Origin: Actinomycetota bacterium
GTDB lineage: Bacteria > Actinomycetota > Acidimicrobiia > Acidimicrobiales > JAFATL01
Direction: 5' to 3'
Assembly (NCBI GenBank): GCA_019243975.1
Contig: JAFATL010000414.1
Coordinates: 1-8,474 of the forward strand
Length of the DNA stretch: 8,474 nt
Shown: positions 6,732 to 8,474 of the stretch, one piece after another
How positions within the stretch are numbered: the first letter of the stretch is position 1
Layout: every line of letters starts with the position of its first letter
Position numbers and translations under genes: made by a program
Notes under the pieces: model-generated
The model's input: the letters and a program-made list of their open reading frames with translations, nothing else
Databases searched by the model: none
What the model was told of the DNA's origin: nothing

Positions 6732-7030
6732 GTGATCGGTTGGTGAACGGTCACGAGCTTTGTGCCGTCCGGGAACGTCGCCTCGACCTGTACCTCACCG
6801 ATCATCTGGGGCACGCCTTCCATGACGTCGGCGGCGCCGAGCACCTGCCGGCCCGACGCCATGAGCTCCTGCACCGACCGGCCGTCGCGCGCGCCCTCCA
6901 GCACGAACGACGTGAGGACGGCCACCGCCTCCGGGTGGTTGAGCCGCAAGCCTCGAGCCCGGCGGGCGTGGGCGAGGCCCGCGGCGACGTGCACGAGCAA
7001 CCGCTCCTGCTCGTGCACCGACAACCTCAC
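6728..7030 (-). CDS. ureA: Urease gamma subunit UreA
   Basis: Smallest structural subunit of urease, 100 aa. It begins VRLSVHEQERLLVHVAAGLA and contains the conserved ARRARGLRLNHPEAVAVL and the DVMEGVPQMIGEVQVEATF block, ending with DGTKLVTVHQPIT; these are unmistakable UreA features. The open frame continues upstream, but that part lies in the wrong frame over gdmH. GTG 7030 is the start because UreA homology begins there, a GGAGG sits five bases upstream, and the GTGA overlaps the gdmH stop. The tight link to gdmH implies that the upstream hydrolase and urease are made together. Confidence 0.96.
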   Translation of the reverse strand: MRLSVHEQERLLVHVAAGLAHARRARGLRLNHPEAVAVLTSFVLEGARDGRSVQELMASGRQVLGAADVMEGVPQMIGEVQVEATFPDGTKLVTVHQPIT

Positions 7031-8160
7031 GGCGCCCTCCGCGGGAGATGCCCGGCCCGCACGAGGCAGCCCAGCGTGTCGCAGATGACCCGTACGCCGA
7101 TCAGCGCCGTTATCTCGGCGTTGTCGTACGGGGGGGAGCACTCCACAACCTCGATCCCGGCCAGTGGTTTGCCGTAACCGGCGATGAGCTGGATGAACTG
7201 CAGGACCTCGCGAGGAAGGAATCCGCCCGGCTCGGGCCAACCGGTACCGGGGACGAACGCGGCGTCGAGGCAGTCGACGTCGAAGCTCAGCCACACCGCC
7301 TCGGCATCCCGCCACGCGACCTCGAGCGCCCGGGCGGCGGCGTCTTCGATGCCCATCTCCACGCAGTCGGTGACGGTCATGATCGTCGTGCCTCGCTCGC
7401 GCCCCACCTTCACGCCGGGTCGCGGTGCCTGCCAACCGCCGATGCCGATCTGCACGAGGTTCTCGGGCGGCACGTTGGGAATGTCGGTGGCGTGGAACCA
7501 CGGCGTCGTGTGCATCCGCTCGTCGAGGTCGGTCTCCTGCGTGTCGACGTGACGGTCGAAGTGGATGATCCCGAGGTTGCCGTCCAGATGCTGCGCGACG
7601 CCGCGGACCGTGGGGTAGCCGATGGAGTGGTCGCCACCGAGCACGACGGGGAATGCGCCCGACGCGTACACGTGCGCGACCGCCTTGCTGATCTGGTCGA
7701 ACGTCTTCTCGATGTTCCCAGGGATGGTGAAGATGTCACCCAGATCACACATGGTCACGGACTCGCGCAGGTCCACCCCCAGCTCGAAGCTGTAGGGGCC
7801 GTAGAGCGCCGAGATCTTGCGCATCCCCTGCGGCCCGAACCGTGTGCCGGGGCGGTACGTCGTTCCGCTGTCGTGGGGCGCGCCGAGGATGGCGATGTCG
7901 TACTCGCCGCACCGGCGGACGTCCTCGACGTACGGCTGCTTGAGGAACGTGTTGATGCCGGCATAGTGAGGCAACTCGCCCCGACTGAACGTGGGGATGC
8001 TCTTGTCGACAATGGAATCCGCACCAGGGAGGCCCAGCTCCAGGCCGCGGGCCACCTCTTCATCCCACTTCGTCGTGGGGATCGCCGCCTCCGCCGCGAC
8101 TGCGTATCGGGCCTCGGGCCCGTAGTGCTCGTGCAGGTGAAGGTCGTCGGGTTCCGGCAC
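7027..8160 (-). CDS. gdmH: Ureohydrolase, probable nickel-dependent guanidine hydrolase GdmH
   Basis: Arginase/agmatinase-fold hydrolase. The best reading is the GdmH type (Synechocystis Sll1077), which converts guanidine to urea and ammonia. Numbered from GTG 8160 it is 377 aa, with an extra N-terminal region of about 80 residues. Metal-ligand motifs are intact: GGDHS (His178), HFDRHVD (Asp202, His204, Asp206) and SFDVDCLD (Asp294, Asp296). Arg instead of Ala in DRHVD, the following TQETDLDERMHT block and GTGWPEPGG (304-312) are, from memory of the family, GdmH-like rather than agmatinase-like. Placement directly ahead of urease fits any urea-producing enzyme, so it supports the pathway but not the exact substrate; agmatinase or another guanidino-acid hydrolase remains possible. 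GTG 8160 was chosen over GTG 8325 because GAGGAG lies five bases upstream and the extra 55 residues are a charged, unfamilar stretch lying over the promoter region. Its stop overlaps ureA (GTGA). Confidence 0.8.
   Translation of the reverse strand: MPEPDDLHLHEHYGPEARYAVAAEAAIPTTKWDEEVARGLELGLPGADSIVDKSIPTFSRGELPHYAGINTFLKQPYVEDVRRCGEYDIAILGAPHDSGTTYRPGTRFGPQGMRKISALYGPYSFELGVDLRESVTMCDLGDIFTIPGNIEKTFDQISKAVAHVYASGAFPVVLGGDHSIGYPTVRGVAQHLDGNLGIIHFDRHVDTQETDLDERMHTTPWFHATDIPNVPPENLVQIGIGGWQAPRPGVKVGRERGTTIMTVTDCVEMGIEDAAARALEVAWRDAEAVWLSFDVDCLDAAFVPGTGWPEPGGFLPREVLQFIQLIAGYGKPLAGIEVVECSPPYDNAEITALIGVRVICDTLGCLVRAGHLPRRAP
7036..7040 (-). promoter_or_regulatory. Ribosome binding site of ureA inside gdmH
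   Basis: GGAGG within the last codons of gdmH, five bases before GTG 7030. It fixes the ureA start and should let ribosomes load at the gdmH-ureA junction, in contrast to the later structural junctions. Confidence 0.75.
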
Positions 8161-8165
8161 GCTCG

Positions 8166-8171
8166 CTCCTC
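8166..8171 (-). promoter_or_regulatory. Ribosome binding site deciding the gdmH start
   Basis: GAGGAG on the minus strand, five bases before GTG 8160. It supports a 377-aa product rather than the 432-aa frame that opens at 8325. Confidence 0.7.
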
Positions 8172-8204
8172 GCCCCTCGGAACCGAGCGGCCCCGAAATC
8201 GCCG

Positions 8205-8210
8205 AAGCTA
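8205..8210 (-). promoter_or_regulatory. Candidate -10 element of the gdmH-urease operon
   Basis: TAGCTT fits TAnnnT on the minus strand. Transcription would start near 8198, giving a leader of roughly 38 bases before GTG 8160. No -35 consensus is present; GAAAC boxes (8221-8225, 8232-8236) occupy that region, as expected for an activator-dependent promoter. Confidence 0.4.
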
Positions 8211-8219
8211 AGAGCGATG

Positions 8220-8248
8220 TGTTTCGCGTCTGTTTCGCGTCGCGAAAC
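8220..8248. repeat. Tandem 11-bp repeat plus inverted copy in the divergent promoter
   Basis: TGTTTCGCGTC occurs twice in tandem (8220-8230, 8231-8241) and is followed by GCGAAAC in reverse orientation (8242-8248). The second unit and the inverted copy form the 17-bp perfect palindrome GTTTCGCGTCGCGAAAC (8232-8248, central T). It could be read as the GlnR-like array or as a separate dimer operator serving both divergent genes. Confidence 0.7.
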
Positions 8249-8258
8249 CGCTCGTTAC
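8221..8258 (-). promoter_or_regulatory. GlnR-box-like array upstream of gdmH
   Basis: On the minus strand GAAAC (8232-8236) and GAAAC (8221-8225) are six bases apart. A further GTAAC (8254-8258) lies 17 bases upstream, exactly two more 11-bp steps. The GlnR four-part consensus is gTnAC-n6-GaAAC-n6-GtnAC-n6-GAAAC. Here the first and fourth positions fit, the third fits apart from its T, and the second (TTTCG) does not. The last half-site ends 10 bases before the -10 candidate, the same gap as at the ACT gene. The binding protein is inferred, not shown. Confidence 0.55.
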
Positions 8259-8296
8259 GTCGGCCATCGCGGGCCTGCGCACGTGACAGATCGAGT

Positions 8297-8310
8297 TCAA
8301 CGAGCGTTGA
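8297..8310. repeat. Short palindrome in the divergent gdmH/usp region
   Basis: TCAACG-AG-CGTTGA, six-base perfect arms around two bases, about 70 bases upstream of the universal stress gene. It could be an operator or chance; it overlaps a TTGACC (8307-8312) that resembles a -35 element for the plus-strand gene, without a good -10 at normal spacing. Confidence 0.35.
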
Positions 8311-8367
8311 CCTCGTCGCCGTCACGAAGCAACGAGTGCTCCTTACCGTGAGCGTCTTCCGATCCGA

Positions 8368-8374
8368 GAGGAGG
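8368..8374 (+). promoter_or_regulatory. Ribosome binding site of the universal stress gene
   Basis: GAGGAGG five bases before ATG 8380, supporting the start of the gene cut by the right edge. Confidence 0.8.
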
Positions 8375-8379
8375 CTTCT

Positions 8380-8474
8380 ATGTACGAGCGGATCGTGGTG
8401 GGAACCGATGGATCCAAGACGGCGACGCGGGCGGTCGAGACAGCCGCTGAAGTGGCGCGCGCCTGGGACGCGAG
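8380..8474 (+). CDS. Universal stress protein (UspA family), N-terminus only
   Basis: The first 31 residues are visible before the right edge: MYERIVVGTDGSKTATRAVE, then TAAEVARAWDA. This is the first beta strand, the DGS turn and the first helix of the Usp fold, an alpha/beta domain that in many members binds ATP and responds to stress or starvation. The GTDGS sequence after a hydrophobic strand is characteristic. ATG 8380 has a strong GAGGAGG five bases upstream. It is divergent from the gdmH-urease operon and may share its control region. The ATP-binding motif of the C-terminal half lies outside the window, so nucleotide binding cannot be judged. Confidence 0.85.
   Translation, partial: MYERIVVGTDGSKTATRAVETAAEVARAWDA

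Noticed and set aside
7031..7501. A 257-residue fusion-like frame ending in UreA
   Set aside because: The part before GTG 7030 is an out-of-frame, Arg-rich reading of gdmH. UreA homology, a ribosome site and the GTGA junction all begin at 7030.
8161..8205. Guanidine riboswitch in the gdmH leader
   Set aside because: The predicted leader is only about 38 bases. I see no paired hairpins with ACGR loops (guanidine-II), no guanidine-III-like pseudoknot sequence and no long guanidine-I fold. The short CTCG/CGAG stem before the ribosome site is not enough. A covariance-model search over 8161-8379 would settle it.
7048..8211. Long plus-strand frame opposite gdmH (387 codons)
   Set aside because: It is a compositional shadow of gdmH with no family features; the minus-strand frame has intact metal motifs.
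8161..8325. Longer gdmH starting at GTG 8325 (432 aa)
   Set aside because: The extra 55 residues cover the -10 candidate and repeat array, look nothing like the family, and GAGGAG lies five bases before GTG 8160.
1..8474. CRISPR arrays, insertion sequences, tRNA or rRNA genes
   Set aside because: No spaced direct repeats of CRISPR type, transposase motifs, terminal inverted repeats or recognisable RNA genes were found by eye.

Overview
The window is GC-rich and gene-dense. Its urease gene order (ureA-ureB-ureC-ureF-ureG-ureD, no ureE), frequent GTG starts, four-base stop/start overlaps and an LPATG wall-anchored protein point to a high-GC Gram-positive, i.e. an actinobacterium. I cannot name the genus; a less-studied lineage is likely. 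Assignments rest on reading the translated proteins, with no database search.

Layout, left to right. (1) Bases 1-248, minus strand: the N-terminal part of a small secreted Ser/Thr/Asn-rich protein that runs off the left edge. (2) 249-362: an intergenic stretch with a tandem 11-bp repeat. (3) 363-1907, minus: a lysyl-oxidase-like copper enzyme with a signal peptide and a C-terminal LPATG sortase signal. (4) 1908-2040: a divergent regulatory region. (5) 2041-2784, plus: a stand-alone tandem-ACT protein resembling only the C-terminal sensor part of GlnD. (6) 8160 down to 2790, minus: an unbroken seven-gene operon, gdmH-ureA-ureB-ureC-ureF-ureG-ureD, in which every gene overlaps the next. (7) 8161-8379: a divergent promoter region. 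(8) 8380 to the right edge, plus: the start of a universal stress protein.

The central story is nitrogen scavenging. The first operon gene encodes a ureohydrolase that looks like a nickel-dependent guanidine hydrolase (guanidine to urea plus ammonia). The rest encode a complete urease and three of its maturation factors (urea to two ammonia plus CO2). The operon thus looks like a self-contained route from guanidine to three ammonia molecules.

The most interesting regulatory signal is a GAAAC-n6-GAAAC element present twice. One copy lies upstream of gdmH and the other upstream of the GlnD-like ACT gene at the far end of the operon. In both places it sits exactly 10 bases before a TAnnnT -10-like hexamer. 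The 11-bp pitch and half-site sequence resemble the actinobacterial nitrogen regulator GlnR, which suggests that the sensor-like gene and the operon share nitrogen control.
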